From positions 62,001-126,000 of the forward strand of contig NZ_SACR01000002.1 in the NCBI RefSeq assembly GCF_004016505.1: 64,000 nucleotides of DNA, given 5' to 3'. The position numbers were made by a program, and so were the translations under genes. This stretch comes from Rubrivivax rivuli. GTDB lineage: Bacteria > Pseudomonadota > Gammaproteobacteria > Burkholderiales > Burkholderiaceae_C. Shown piece by piece: positions 20,310 to 28,788 of the stretch; positions within the stretch are counted from its first letter, which is position 1, and each line of letters begins with the position of its first letter. The notes beneath the pieces are model-generated. The model did not search any database, was not told the origin of the DNA, and worked only from the letters and a program-made list of their open reading frames with translations.

Positions 20310-21569
20310 TCAACGCTTTTGCCAGGCCGCGGCAAAAAAGCCGTCGGTCTGGTGCCGGTGCGGCCACAGGCGCAGGTATGGGCCCGCCACCAACGGGGCC
20401 GGCGCTTCCACGCGGGCGGCTTCCAGGGCTTGCAAGGCCGGCAGCACCTCGAACTGAGCAGCGTTGGCGGCCGTGAAGGCCTCGGCCACGGCCTCGTTCT
20501 CGGCCGCGAGCAGGCTGCAGGTGGCGTAGACGAGCCGGCCGCCGGGCTTCAGCAGGCGCGCGGCACTCGCCAGGATGGCGGTCTGCTTGGCCTGCAGTTC
20601 TTCCACCGCCTTGGGGCTCTGGCGCCACTTCAGGTCGGGGTTGCGGCGCAGGGTGCCGAGGCCGGAACAGGGCGCGTCCACCAGCACGCGGTCGATCTTG
20701 CCGGCCAGGCGCTTGATGCGGTCGTCGCGCTCGTGGGCGATCTGCGCCGGGTGCACGTTGCTCAGGCCGCTGCGTGCCAGGCGCGGCTTCAAGGCGTCCA
20801 GCCGGTGGCCCGAGACGTCGAAGGCGTACAGCCGCCCCGTGTTGCGCATGGCCGCCCCCAGCGCCAAGGTCTTGCCACCGGCGCCGGCGCAGAAATCGAC
20901 GACCATCTCGCCACGCTTGGCGTCGGTGATCAGCGCCAGCAGCTGGCTGCCCTCGTCCTGCACTTCCACCAGGCCCCGGGTGAAGACGTCCAGCTTGTGC
21001 AGCGCAGGCTTGCCGTGCAGGCGCAGGCCCCAGGGCGAATGAGGCGTGGGCTCGGCGGCCAGGCCGGCATCGGCCAAGGCCTGGCGCACCTCGTCGCGTT
21101 TGGCCTTGAGTACGTTGACGCGCAGGTCCAACGGCGCGGCCTCGTTCAAGGCCTGCACCAGGGGCCAGAAGTCGTCGCCCATCGTGTCCTTCAGCGGCGC
21201 GGCCAGCCAGTCGGGCAGGTTGTGGCGCTGCTTCTCGGGCAGGGTGGCGGGGTCGATCTGGCGGATCTTGTCCAGCCAGGCCTGTTCATGCGCCTCGGTA
21301 GCGGCCAGCAGGTAGTTGGGCGTCCCTTGCCAAGCCAGCAGCACCAGGCGGCGCTCCAGCGGGCCGGTGCCACTTTGCGCCAGGTTCTGGAACAGCAGGC
21401 GCTGGCGCAGCACGGTGTAGGCGGTTTCGGCCAGCGCGTGGCGCTCGCGCGAGCCCAGGGCACGGTGCTGGCGGAAAAAGGCAGAAACCACGCCATCGGC
21501 GGGTTGGTCGAGCTTGAGCACGGCGCGCAGCAGCTCGGTGCTCAGGTCGACAAGGGCTTTCGGATGCAT
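20310..21569 (-). CDS. RsmB/NOP-family RNA (cytosine-C5) methyltransferase
   Basis: 419 residues from the ATG of MHPKALVDLSTELL. It has an N-terminal helical NusB-like region and a C-terminal SAM-dependent methyltransferase domain: SAM loop VDFCAGAGGKTLAL, DVSGHRLDAL, and the two family cysteines in DAPCSGLGTLRRNPD and YATCSLLAAEN. It is a paralogue-type member of the RsmB group rather than certainly RsmB itself; the RNA target is unassigned. The gene lies back to back with the DUF1653 gene, 21 bp apart. Confidence 0.88.
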   Translation of the reverse strand: MHPKALVDLSTELLRAVLKLDQPADGVVSAFFRQHRALGSRERHALAETAYTVLRQRLLFQNLAQSGTGPLERRLVLLAWQGTPNYLLAATEAHEQAWLDKIRQIDPATLPEKQRHNLPDWLAAPLKDTMGDDFWPLVQALNEAAPLDLRVNVLKAKRDEVRQALADAGLAAEPTPHSPWGLRLHGKPALHKLDVFTRGLVEVQDEGSQLLALITDAKRGEMVVDFCAGAGGKTLALGAAMRNTGRLYAFDVSGHRLDALKPRLARSGLSNVHPAQIAHERDDRIKRLAGKIDRVLVDAPCSGLGTLRRNPDLKWRQSPKAVEELQAKQTAILASAARLLKPGGRLVYATCSLLAAENEAVAEAFTAANAAQFEVLPALQALEAARVEAPAPLVAGPYLRLWPHRHQTDGFFAAAWQKR

Positions 21570-21590
21570 CGCCGGATTATCCTGCCCGGC

Positions 21591-21848
21591 ATGAACCCGC
21601 CCACCCACGTCGCCTCGGAAGATCTGCCACCGCTGCCCGCCGCCCCGCCCGGCCGCTACCGCCACCACAAGGGCGGCGAGTACCAACTGCTGGGCGTGGT
21701 GCGCCACAGCGAGACACTGGAGCCGCTGGTGCTCTACCGGCCGCTCTACAACCAGAGCGGCGATTGGGTGCGGCCTTACGCGATGTTCTTCGAGACGGTG
21801 ACGATCGACGGCCGCGTACAGCCGCGCTTCACCCGCATCGGCGACTGA
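21591..21848 (+). CDS. DUF1653 domain protein
   Basis: 85 residues. The core PGRYRHHKGGEYQLLGVVRH, the RPLYN element and FFETV are typical of the DUF1653 family, small SH3-like beta proteins of unknown function. The ATG is chosen because the family core begins soon after it. It is convergent with purN, with only 10 bp between the stops. Confidence 0.85.
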   Translation: MNPPTHVASEDLPPLPAAPPGRYRHHKGGEYQLLGVVRHSETLEPLVLYRPLYNQSGDWVRPYAMFFETVTIDGRVQPRFTRIGD

Positions 21849-21858
21849 GGGCGCGGCC

Positions 21859-22485
21859 CTACATCAACACCTGCGAAGCACCGTCGGCCTGGATCACCAG
21901 CCCGTTCTCCACGCGCAGCTTGCCTTCCACGAACCAGCGCACGGCCAGCGGGTAGATCACGTGCTCGGTGGCCAGCACGCGCGCGGCCAGCTTCTGCTCG
22001 TCGTCGCCGGGCAGCACCGGCACCACGCTCTGCATCACGATGGGGCCGTGGTCGAGTTCGGGCGTCACGAAGTGCACGGTGGCGCCCACGGCCTTGCAGC
22101 CGGCCTCCAGCGCGCGCCGGTGCGTGTGCAGGCCCGGGAAGGCCGGCAGCAGCGAAGGGTGGATGTTCAGCAGCCGGCCTTCATAGCGGCGCACGAAATC
22201 AGCGCCCAGCACGCGCATGAAACCGGCCAGCACCACGAGGTCGGGCGCGTGGGCATCGATGGCGGCGGCCAGGGCGGCGTCGAAGGCTTCGCGCTGGGGG
22301 TAGGCCCTGTGGTCCACGCAGGTCGCGGCGATGCCGCGCTCGGCCGCCCAGGCCAGGCCGCCGGCCTGCGGGCGGTTGGCGATGACGGCCACCACCTGCG
22401 CCGGCCAGCCCTGCTCGGTGCAGCGCTGATGGAGGGCTTCCATGTTCGAGCCGCGGCCCGAGATGAGGATGACGATGCGTTTCAT
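21859..22485 (-). CDS. purN: Phosphoribosylglycinamide formyltransferase
   Basis: Transfers a formyl group from 10-formyl-THF to GAR, the third step of purine synthesis. 208 residues starting MKRIVILISGRGSNM. The catalytic elements are present: NIHPSLLPAFPG (Asn/His) and the Asp of TPELDHGPIV. It is the second de novo purine gene in the window (with purL, 17 kb away), not co-transcribed with it. It is divergent from trpS across about 120 bp. Confidence 0.96.
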   Translation of the reverse strand: MKRIVILISGRGSNMEALHQRCTEQGWPAQVVAVIANRPQAGGLAWAAERGIAATCVDHRAYPQREAFDAALAAAIDAHAPDLVVLAGFMRVLGADFVRRYEGRLLNIHPSLLPAFPGLHTHRRALEAGCKAVGATVHFVTPELDHGPIVMQSVVPVLPGDDEQKLAARVLATEHVIYPLAVRWFVEGKLRVENGLVIQADGASQVLM

Positions 22486-22606
22486 GGCGGTGGTCGGCTG
22501 GCAGCGGCCGGGAGTGTAGGCGGGCGCCTGCGCCGCGCCGTGGCTTGCTGAGACAATCGCGGCCTTCCCCGCCAGCCTCTTTTGCCCGCTAGCCCGGTAG
22601 CCCACC

Positions 22607-23815
22607 ATGCGATCACGCGTTCTCTCCGGCATGCGCCCCACCGGCGCCATGCACCTCGGCCACTACCACGGCGCCCTGAAGAACTGGGTGCGCCTGCAGC
22701 ACGAGCACGAGTGCTTCTTCTTCGTGGCCGACTGGCACGCCCTGACCACGCACTACGAAGAGCGCGAGGTCATGGAGAAGTTCGTCTACGAGATGGTGAT
22801 CGACTGGATCGCCGCCGGCCTGGACCCCGACAAGTGCACGCTCTTCATCCAGAGCCGCCTGCCCGAGCACGCCGAGCTCTTCACGCTGCTGGCCATGGGC
22901 ACGCCGCTGGGCTGGCTGGAACGTGTGCCCACCTACAAGGACCAGATGGAGAAGCTGAAGGACCGCGACCTCGCGACCTACGGTTTCCTCGGCTACCCGC
23001 TGCTGCAGGCCGCCGACATCCTGATCTACAAGGCCAACCACGTGCCCGTGGGTGAAGACCAGAGCAGCCACGTCGAGCTCACGCGCGAGGTGGCGCGCCG
23101 CTTCAACAACCTCTACGGCCGCAGCAGCCAGTTCGAGGCCCAGGTGGCCGCGGCGCTGGCCAAGCTGCCCAAGGACGACGCGCGCTATTTCGAGAAGCAG
23201 CGCAAGGCATTCGGCGAGACCGGCAGCCCCGAGGCCTTGGCCAAGGGCGAAGGCATGGTCAACAAGGCCGCCGCGCAGGTGGAAGGCTGGACGCCTGACG
23301 ACAGCGAACTGCTGCTCGGCCACCTCAAGGGCAGCGGCAAGAGCGTGCTCACCGAGCCGCAGGCGCTGCTGACCGAAACCAGCAAGCTGCCCGGCCTGGA
23401 CGGCGCGAAGATGAGCAAGAGCTACGGCAACGCCATCCTCATGCGCGAAGAGCCGGCCGAGGTGACGCGCAAGGTGCGAGGCATGGCCACCGACCCGGCC
23501 CGCGCCCGCCGCACCGACCCCGGCGACCCGGCGCGCTGCCCGGTGTGGCAGCTGCACAAGGTCTACACCGACGCGCCCACGCACGAATGGGTGCAGCAGG
23601 GCTGCAAGAGCGCCGGCATCGGCTGCCTGGAATGCAAGCAGCCGGTGATCGACGCCATCGTGAAGGAGCAGGCCCCGTGGCGCGAGCGCGCCGAGCAGTA
23701 CCTGGCCAACCCCAAGCAGGTGCACTGGATCGTGGAGATGGGCACCGAGCGCGCGCGCACGGTGGCGCGCCAGACCATGAAGGACGTGCGCACCGCGATG
23801 GGCCTGAACTATTGA
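22607..23815 (+). CDS. trpS: Tryptophanyl-tRNA synthetase with a putative four-Cys metal/[4Fe-4S] motif
   Basis: Charges tRNA(Trp). The 402-residue class Ic synthetase has the HIGH-type signature HLGH at 16-19 and KMSKS at 268-272. It is longer than the ~334-residue E. coli enzyme. In the anticodon-binding region it carries C311-x21-C333-x6-C340-x2-C343 (with CPVWQLHK and GIGCLECKQ). Thermotoga maritima TrpRS binds a [4Fe-4S] cluster through C-x22-C-x6-C-x2-C, so this motif is nearly the same. The TGA overlaps the ATG of the next gene. Confidence 0.96.
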   Translation: MRSRVLSGMRPTGAMHLGHYHGALKNWVRLQHEHECFFFVADWHALTTHYEEREVMEKFVYEMVIDWIAAGLDPDKCTLFIQSRLPEHAELFTLLAMGTPLGWLERVPTYKDQMEKLKDRDLATYGFLGYPLLQAADILIYKANHVPVGEDQSSHVELTREVARRFNNLYGRSSQFEAQVAAALAKLPKDDARYFEKQRKAFGETGSPEALAKGEGMVNKAAAQVEGWTPDDSELLLGHLKGSGKSVLTEPQALLTETSKLPGLDGAKMSKSYGNAILMREEPAEVTRKVRGMATDPARARRTDPGDPARCPVWQLHKVYTDAPTHEWVQQGCKSAGIGCLECKQPVIDAIVKEQAPWRERAEQYLANPKQVHWIVEMGTERARTVARQTMKDVRTAMGLNY

Positions 23816-23832
23816 TGCCTGAACTACTGATG
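23803..23832 (+). repeat. 15-bp tandem duplication across the trpS stop
   Basis: CCTGAACTATTGATG is followed directly by CCTGAACTACTGATG, one mismatch in 15. The first copy contains the trpS stop and an overlapping ATG; the second copy supplies another in-frame ATG for the downstream esterase gene. Confidence 0.85.
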
Positions 23833-24501
23833 GACGCGCTGCAGACCTTCGAAGTGCACCCCGGCGCCGAGCCGCGGGCCACCATCATCGTGCTGCACGG
23901 CCTGGGCGCCGACGGCACCGATTTCCTGTCTTTCGCCGACGAGATGAAGCTGGCCGCCGTGGGCCCGGTGCGCTGGGTCTTCCCGCGCGCGCCCGAGCGA
24001 GCGGTCACGATCAACGGCGGCCACCGCATGCGCGCCTGGTACGACATCCTCGGCACCGATCTGGTTCGGCGCGAAGACGAAGGCGGTCTGCGCGAGAGCT
24101 TTGCGCAAGTGCACGCGCTCATCGACCGCGAGGTGGCGCGTGGCGTGCCTGCCAACCGTATCGTGCTCGGCGGTTTCTCGCAGGGCTGCGCCATCACGCT
24201 GGGCGCTGGCCTGCGCTACGGCCAGCGCCTGGCGGGGCTGGTGGGCATGTCCGGCTACATGCCGCTGGCCGCCGCGCTGGAAGCCGAGCGCCACGACGCC
24301 AACGCGCTGACGCCGCTGTTCCTGGCCCACGGCCGCAGCGACCCCGTGGTGCCGCTGGCCCGGGGTGCTGCCGCGCGCGACCAGTTGCAGGCGCTGGGCC
24401 AGCCGCTGGACTGGCACGACTACCCGATGCAGCACTCGGTGTGCATCGAAGAAGTGCGCGACCTGCAGCGCTGGCTGCTGCAGGTGCTGCAGCCCGCCTG
24501 A
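23815..24501 (+). CDS. Carboxylesterase / phospholipase family alpha/beta hydrolase
   Basis: 228 residues (223 from the second ATG at 23830). An alpha/beta hydrolase of the small carboxylesterase/acyl-protein-thioesterase group: oxyanion region VLHGLGADGTDF, nucleophile Ser in GGFSQGCAI, acid in HGRSDPVVP and His in MQHSVCIEE. The natural ester is unknown. The first ATG overlaps the trpS stop (TGATG) and arose in a tandem duplication, so two starts compete. It is probably expressed with trpS. Confidence 0.9.
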   Translation: MPELLMDALQTFEVHPGAEPRATIIVLHGLGADGTDFLSFADEMKLAAVGPVRWVFPRAPERAVTINGGHRMRAWYDILGTDLVRREDEGGLRESFAQVHALIDREVARGVPANRIVLGGFSQGCAITLGAGLRYGQRLAGLVGMSGYMPLAAALEAERHDANALTPLFLAHGRSDPVVPLARGAAARDQLQALGQPLDWHDYPMQHSVCIEEVRDLQRWLLQVLQPA

Positions 24502-24521
24502 AGCTTCACCGCAAGCCCGGC

Positions 24522-25076
24522 ATGCAGCTCGTCCGCCCCGCCCCCGAGCACCTGGCCGGTTATTGCGAGGCCTTGTCTCGCGGTTGGTCGCCCAACACCA
24601 CGCGGCCCGAGGCGGCGCAAGAGCAGCTGGCCGACATCGCGGCCGATGCCGCGGCCTTTCTCGCCGTCACGCACGACCCTGAGGCCCTGGGCCCGCCGGT
24701 GAAGCTGCCCGACGGCAGCCAGGTGCAGCGCCTGCCCGGCATCGTGCGCTGGATGTGGAGCGACGAAGGCTTCTGCGGCAGCATCAACCTGCGCTGGCCG
24801 CGCGACCTGGGGCCGATGCCGCCGCACGTGCTGGGCCACATCGGCTATGCCGTGGTGCCCTGGCAGCAGCGCCGCGGGCACGCCACGCAGGCGCTGGCGC
24901 AGTTGCTGCCGCTGGCGCGCGGCTTCGGGCTGCGCGAGGTGGAGCTCACCACCGACGTCGACAACGCGCCATCGCAGCGGGTCATCACGGCCAATGGCGG
25001 CGAGCTGCTGGAGCGCTTCACCAAGCCCGAGGCCTTTGGCGGCGGGCCGGGGCTGCGTTTCGTCATCAGGCTTTAG
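24522..25076 (+). CDS. GNAT-family N-acetyltransferase
   Basis: 184 residues from the ATG of MQLVRPAPEHLAGYC. The acetyl-CoA binding loop is in the GYAVVPWQQRRGHATQAL segment (Q-x-x-R-G-x-A type), followed by LREVELTTDVDNAPSQRVI, the usual last strand and helix. Substrate unknown. It lies 20 nt after the esterase gene on the same strand and ends convergent to imuB. Confidence 0.88.
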   Translation: MQLVRPAPEHLAGYCEALSRGWSPNTTRPEAAQEQLADIAADAAAFLAVTHDPEALGPPVKLPDGSQVQRLPGIVRWMWSDEGFCGSINLRWPRDLGPMPPHVLGHIGYAVVPWQQRRGHATQALAQLLPLARGFGLREVELTTDVDNAPSQRVITANGGELLERFTKPEAFGGGPGLRFVIRL

Positions 25077-25088
25077 GCTGGACTCCAG

Positions 25089-25107
25089 GGCGGGCTCCAG
25101 GCCCGCC
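25089..25107. terminator. Possible terminator stem-loop between GNAT gene and imuB
   Basis: A perfect 7-bp GC stem, GGCGGGC / GCCCGCC, with a TCCAG loop, lying between two convergent genes. Only two T residues follow, so it is a weak intrinsic terminator at best. Confidence 0.45.
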
Positions 25108-25127
25108 TTCCAGCGCTTCGGCGCGCC

Positions 25128-26726
25128 TCACCCAAAGCGCCCCTGCAGGAACCAGCGCGGCGCCGCCTCGTCGGCGCTGGGCAGGCGCGCGTGCCACAGC
25201 CACAGCAGCGCGCCTTCACGCGTCTGGGCGATGTAGTAATCGCGCGTGGCGGGTTCGCCGTCCCACCAACCGGTTTCGATGCGCTCGGGGCCGCTCAGCA
25301 GTTGCAGCGGCTGGCCCTGCAGCCAGGGCACGGCGTCGCGTTCGCTCAGGGGCTGCGGCTGCGGCAGCAGCCAGGTGGGGCGATGCAGCGGCAGCAGGCC
25401 GTGGGCCTGCGCCTGGGCCAGCGCGAGGGTGGCCTGCAGGTGAGCATCGGCCGGCCCATCCCCGGCGGCAGCCCCTGCGCCGCCTTGTGCGGGCACGGTG
25501 CGGGTGGCGCACTCGGGGCGGTGGTCGGCCACGGGCTGCAGGCGCAGCACCTGGTCGTCGCCCAGGCGCGCGCGCAGGCGCTCCAGCAGGCGCACCAGGC
25601 CTTCGGCCTGCCCGGCGCGGGTGGGGAAAAGTTCGCCGTTGGGCGCCTCACCGGCCACCAGCTGCTGGCAGTGCAGCTGCAGCTCGAGCGTGGGTGCGGT
25701 AAGCACCACGCGCGCCAGCCGCTCGCGCAGCAGCAGCTGCAGGTGGCCGAGTTCGGCCGATGGGTCGGCCAGGGCCACCGCCAGCTCGGTGGGCGGCTGC
25801 AGCACCTGGCGCTGGCGCTCGTGGCGCATGCGCAGCGTGAAGCCGCCCACGCGCGCCTGCCGCGCCTGCGCCCAGGCCAGCAGCCGCGCCAGCAGCACGC
25901 CGGCGCCATGCAGCACCTGCTCGGTGGTTTCGGCGCGCGCGAAGAGTTCGAGCCGGCTTTCGAAGACGGTGGGCAGAGTGAGCCAGCGCCGCGGGTCGGC
26001 GCGCTGGCCGAGGGCGCGGTCGAGCTCGTCGAGCACCTCGGTGCCGAAGCGACGCGCCAGACCGGCACGCGGCAGTTGCTGCAGATCGTGCAGCGTGTGC
26101 AGACCCATGCCCTGCAGCGCTTCCCAGTGCTCGCGGCCCGGGCCCAGCAGCCACACCGGTGCGCCGGCCAGCAGCGCCTGCAGCGCGGTGAGGTCGGTGC
26201 TGTGCGGGCCGTGCAGCAGGTTCGCTGCGGCAGCGCCCTCTGGCGCGGCTGCGTTGGCACCGCCCGGCTGCGGGTACCAGCGCGCCAGCAGACCCGCCCC
26301 CACCGCGGTGGGCGCCGCGGCCATCTGCACGCGGTGGCCCAGCGGCGCCAGCGCGGCGGCCAGGCGCTGCTGCAGGCCGGCCGCGCCGCCGAAGAGGCGC
26401 AGGCTGCCCTGCACCTCCATCAGCACGGTCTGGCGGTCTTGCAGCGTGACGGCCGGGGTGTAGGCCAGCGCGGTGTGGGTCACGGCGCGCAACGCGGTGG
26501 CGTCACGCGTGGCGTTGGCTTCGGCCAGCAGCAGATCGCTGGCCAGCGCCAACGCGGTGGCGCGTTTCATGCCCACGCGCACGCCGCAGGCCGCGGCTTC
26601 GGCATTGACCACGGCCACGCGGTGCGCGGCCACCAGCGCCGCCGGCCGCGCGGCCTGCTCGGGCGGCAGCGTGGCGATGAAGGCCTCCAGCGACAAGGCC
26701 GGCAGGTGCAGGGCCCACCACAGCAT
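25128..26726 (-). CDS. imuB: ImuB, catalytically inactive Y-family polymerase homologue
   Basis: The hub of the SOS mutasome: it binds the beta clamp, ImuA and DnaE2. 532 residues. The N terminus MLWWALHLPALSLEAF occupies the place of the Y-family palm strand but lacks its catalytic Asp, as expected for ImuB. The little-finger region and C-terminal extension (ending RWFLQGRFG) fit the family. It is downstream of imuA by 49 nt. dnaE2, which commonly follows, is not there: the next gene is the convergent GNAT gene. Confidence 0.92.
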   Translation of the reverse strand: MLWWALHLPALSLEAFIATLPPEQAARPAALVAAHRVAVVNAEAAACGVRVGMKRATALALASDLLLAEANATRDATALRAVTHTALAYTPAVTLQDRQTVLMEVQGSLRLFGGAAGLQQRLAAALAPLGHRVQMAAAPTAVGAGLLARWYPQPGGANAAAPEGAAAANLLHGPHSTDLTALQALLAGAPVWLLGPGREHWEALQGMGLHTLHDLQQLPRAGLARRFGTEVLDELDRALGQRADPRRWLTLPTVFESRLELFARAETTEQVLHGAGVLLARLLAWAQARQARVGGFTLRMRHERQRQVLQPPTELAVALADPSAELGHLQLLLRERLARVVLTAPTLELQLHCQQLVAGEAPNGELFPTRAGQAEGLVRLLERLRARLGDDQVLRLQPVADHRPECATRTVPAQGGAGAAAGDGPADAHLQATLALAQAQAHGLLPLHRPTWLLPQPQPLSERDAVPWLQGQPLQLLSGPERIETGWWDGEPATRDYYIAQTREGALLWLWHARLPSADEAAPRWFLQGRFG

Positions 26727-26775
26727 CAGGCAGCTTCCAGGCAGACAGCACGGTCAGCAGCGACAGCGCGGCCGC

Positions 26776-27780
26776 TCAGCGCGGCGACACCGCGGCCGTG
26801 GCGCCCATGGGCGCCGCCACGGCCCGCTGCGCGCGCGCCGCAGCCGGCCCCGAGAGCACCGGCGGCAGCGCCAGCACCAGCGGCTGGGCCAGGGGCGGGC
26901 CGCGGCGCTTGAGCAAGGCCACGCGCAGGCGGTCGGCGCCCGCGCCGGCCAGCGCCAGGCGCAGCGGCGCGGCGCTGGGCTGGTGGCGCAGCGCGGCATC
27001 GCGCACCAGGAACACCGGGCCGTCATGCGACTGCGCGGCCAATTGCAGGCGGCGCAGCGCATCGGCCGGCAGCCGCGCCGGCAGCCAGGCCAGCACGGCA
27101 CCGACGTGGCCGCTCTTGAGCGCCTGCTCCAGCGCCCACAGCACGTCAGGCGCCGGCAGGCGGCTGCGCGCCGGGCCTTTCAGCGTTTGCCGGGCGCGCA
27201 GCAGCACGAGCTGCTGCAAATCCAGGCCCAGGGCCGACAGCGCCCAGGCGCAGGGCGAGGCCGGCGGGTCGAAACACATCACGCAGCGCTGCTGCGCCTG
27301 CACCGCGGCCAGCGCGGGGGCCAGCAGGCGCAGTTCGCCCAGGCCTTCGTGCGGCAGCAGCAACTCGGTCAGCGCGCCCAGCGGCCAGCCGCCGCCGGGC
27401 AGCTGGGCGTCGAGCGCGGCAAAGCCGCTGGGCAGGCCGGCGCCGACGGGCCGGCCCAGCTGGTGCGCGCGCCACAGGGCCGGGTGCAGGGTTTCAGGCG
27501 CAGGGGGCAGCAACAAGCCGGGGGCGGGGCCGGGCGGGGCCACGGGCTCCACGCAGGGCGGCGTGGGGGCGGACGGTGGCTGCTGTGGCCGTGGCAACAG
27601 CGGGGCCGGCTCGTCATCGGCAAACAGCCCCGCCTGTCCCCCGGGGGGCGCCCCCCGCCCGCCGGACAAGGCCGCCGGCAAACCCCCAGGACCACGCAGG
27701 CGGCGCACCCCACCGCCCGGTGGGCGAACAGGCGCAACCGGCGACAAGGGCAAAGACGGGGCAACAGGCGGAAGGACCAC
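26776..27780 (-). CDS. imuA: ImuA, RecA-like SOS mutagenesis accessory protein
   Basis: A SulA/RecA-like partner of ImuB in translesion synthesis. The recognisable domain runs from about residue 98 (LHPALWRAHQLGR, then LPSGFAALDAQLPGGGWPLG) to the end. The frame opens with a GTG at 27780, but that codon is only 5 bp from the LexA box and at the predicted transcription start, with no room for a ribosome-binding site. The first ~90 residues are Pro/Gly-rich and unlike ImuA, so the true start is probably an internal GTG or TTG, possibly near 27550-27710; I keep the longest frame. It heads the SOS-controlled imuA-imuB operon. Confidence 0.85.
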   Translation of the reverse strand: MVLPPVAPSLPLSPVAPVRPPGGGVRRLRGPGGLPAALSGGRGAPPGGQAGLFADDEPAPLLPRPQQPPSAPTPPCVEPVAPPGPAPGLLLPPAPETLHPALWRAHQLGRPVGAGLPSGFAALDAQLPGGGWPLGALTELLLPHEGLGELRLLAPALAAVQAQQRCVMCFDPPASPCAWALSALGLDLQQLVLLRARQTLKGPARSRLPAPDVLWALEQALKSGHVGAVLAWLPARLPADALRRLQLAAQSHDGPVFLVRDAALRHQPSAAPLRLALAGAGADRLRVALLKRRGPPLAQPLVLALPPVLSGPAAARAQRAVAAPMGATAAVSPR

Positions 27781-27785
27781 GAAAA

Positions 27786-27805
27786 TACTGTACGTCTATA
27801 CAGTA
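27786..27805. promoter_or_regulatory. LexA (SOS) box of imuAB
   Basis: TA-CTGT-N8-ACAG-TA, a perfect match to the proteobacterial LexA consensus, extended to a 10-bp-arm palindrome by flanking A4/T4 (27782-27809). It is the only strongly AT-rich spot in this region. Confidence 0.93.
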
Positions 27806-27815
27806 TTTTCGGCAA
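27787..27815 (-). promoter_or_regulatory. imuA promoter overlapped by the LexA box
   Basis: On the minus strand TTGCCG (27810-27815) and TACAGT (27787-27792) are spaced by exactly 17 bp, and the LexA box fills the spacer and the -10. LexA binding would block RNA polymerase directly. The start would fall near 27780. Confidence 0.6.
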
Positions 27816-27849
27816 GTGGCGGGATCCTGGCCGACCGCGAAAAACGCCC

Positions 27850-28788
27850 TCAGCCCAGCGGCACCACCGTGTCGCCCTCTTCGGGCACACAGCCCTCGGC
27901 GATGGGTGTCCAGCCGCGGCGCACGACCACGTGGCGCTCGGTGTGGCAGAACTCCAGGCGCTGCGCGCCGGGCACCTGCTGGCGCAGGAAAGCTTCGATG
28001 GCCGCCGGCATGCTGACGCGGTAGATCGCCTGCGCCTGGTCTTCGGGCGGGTGGTCGTCGTTGTTGAGCCAGGGCACGAAGACCGTGCCCCACATCAGCG
28101 GGCGCCAGCGCACATCGATGACGCTGGGGGTGTAGCCCTGGGCCTTCAGCCAGGCCTGGGCGCGTTCACGCAAAGGCGGCAAGGGGGGCTGCGGTGCCGG
28201 CGCTGCGGCCCCCGGGCCCTGCAGCAGGCCCCCGCGCGCCGCGGCCAGCACCTCGGCCACCCACTGGTTGCAGTTCTGGTATTTCTGGCTGAAGGCGTAG
28301 GCGTTGGCGCTGTAGGTGGCGCCCAGCAGCTGCAGCGCCTGGTTCTTGTCGAGCGCAGCGCGCTCGATGTCCGCGGCCTCGGCCTCGGGCAGCAGCAGCA
28401 CCGAAACAAAACCGCGTGAGGGCTCGTTCATGCCCAGCAGGAAGCCAAGCATGCCCTGGTCGAAGATGTGCGGCTGCTTCTCGTCGCAGGCGTAGTAGAG
28501 CTGCCGGATGGCCCAGGGCGTGTCGGGGCTGTGCTTGAGGCTGAAGCCGGCGTGCGAATAACGCACGCCAAACCGCCCGAGGTCGAGACCAGCGCGGGCG
28601 ATGAGCGCCAGGCGCACACCCGACTTCTCGAGCTCGGTCTTGATGACCGCGCCGAAGGTGAAGATCTTGTCCTTCTGCTCCGCCGTGAGGTTGTCGGGCG
28701 GATCGCAGGCGCGCAGCGAGGTGGCCTGGGCTCCCGGGCTGCACAGCGCAGCCGCGAGGCCCAGCGCGGCCAGGGCCGCGCGGATCAA
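27850..28788 (-). CDS. Secreted DUF2145 protein, copy B (His79/Cys173)
   Basis: 312 residues with a TTG start at 28788 that overlaps the preceding stop (TTGA), giving a clean signal peptide ending near PGAQA. The DUF2145 core has YSHAGFSLKH (His79) and YQNCNQWVAEVL (Cys173). A His on one strand and an NC-x-x-(W/F)-V motif later is the arrangement of permuted NlpC/P60 (LRAT-like) thiol hydrolases, so a periplasmic hydrolase or acyltransferase is possible; this is inference. It is the second gene of a cassette that occurs twice here. The other copy has Ser instead of Cys at the same residue number. Confidence 0.78.
   Translation of the reverse strand: MIRAALAALGLAAALCSPGAQATSLRACDPPDNLTAEQKDKIFTFGAVIKTELEKSGVRLALIARAGLDLGRFGVRYSHAGFSLKHSPDTPWAIRQLYYACDEKQPHIFDQGMLGFLLGMNEPSRGFVSVLLLPEAEAADIERAALDKNQALQLLGATYSANAYAFSQKYQNCNQWVAEVLAAARGGLLQGPGAAAPAPQPPLPPLRERAQAWLKAQGYTPSVIDVRWRPLMWGTVFVPWLNNDDHPPEDQAQAIYRVSMPAAIEAFLRQQVPGAQRLEFCHTERHVVVRRGWTPIAEGCVPEEGDTVVPLG

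Noticed and set aside
25191..26912. Long plus-strand frame opposite imuB
   Set aside because: Gln/His/Ala/Arg-rich shadow of imuB; no start signal.
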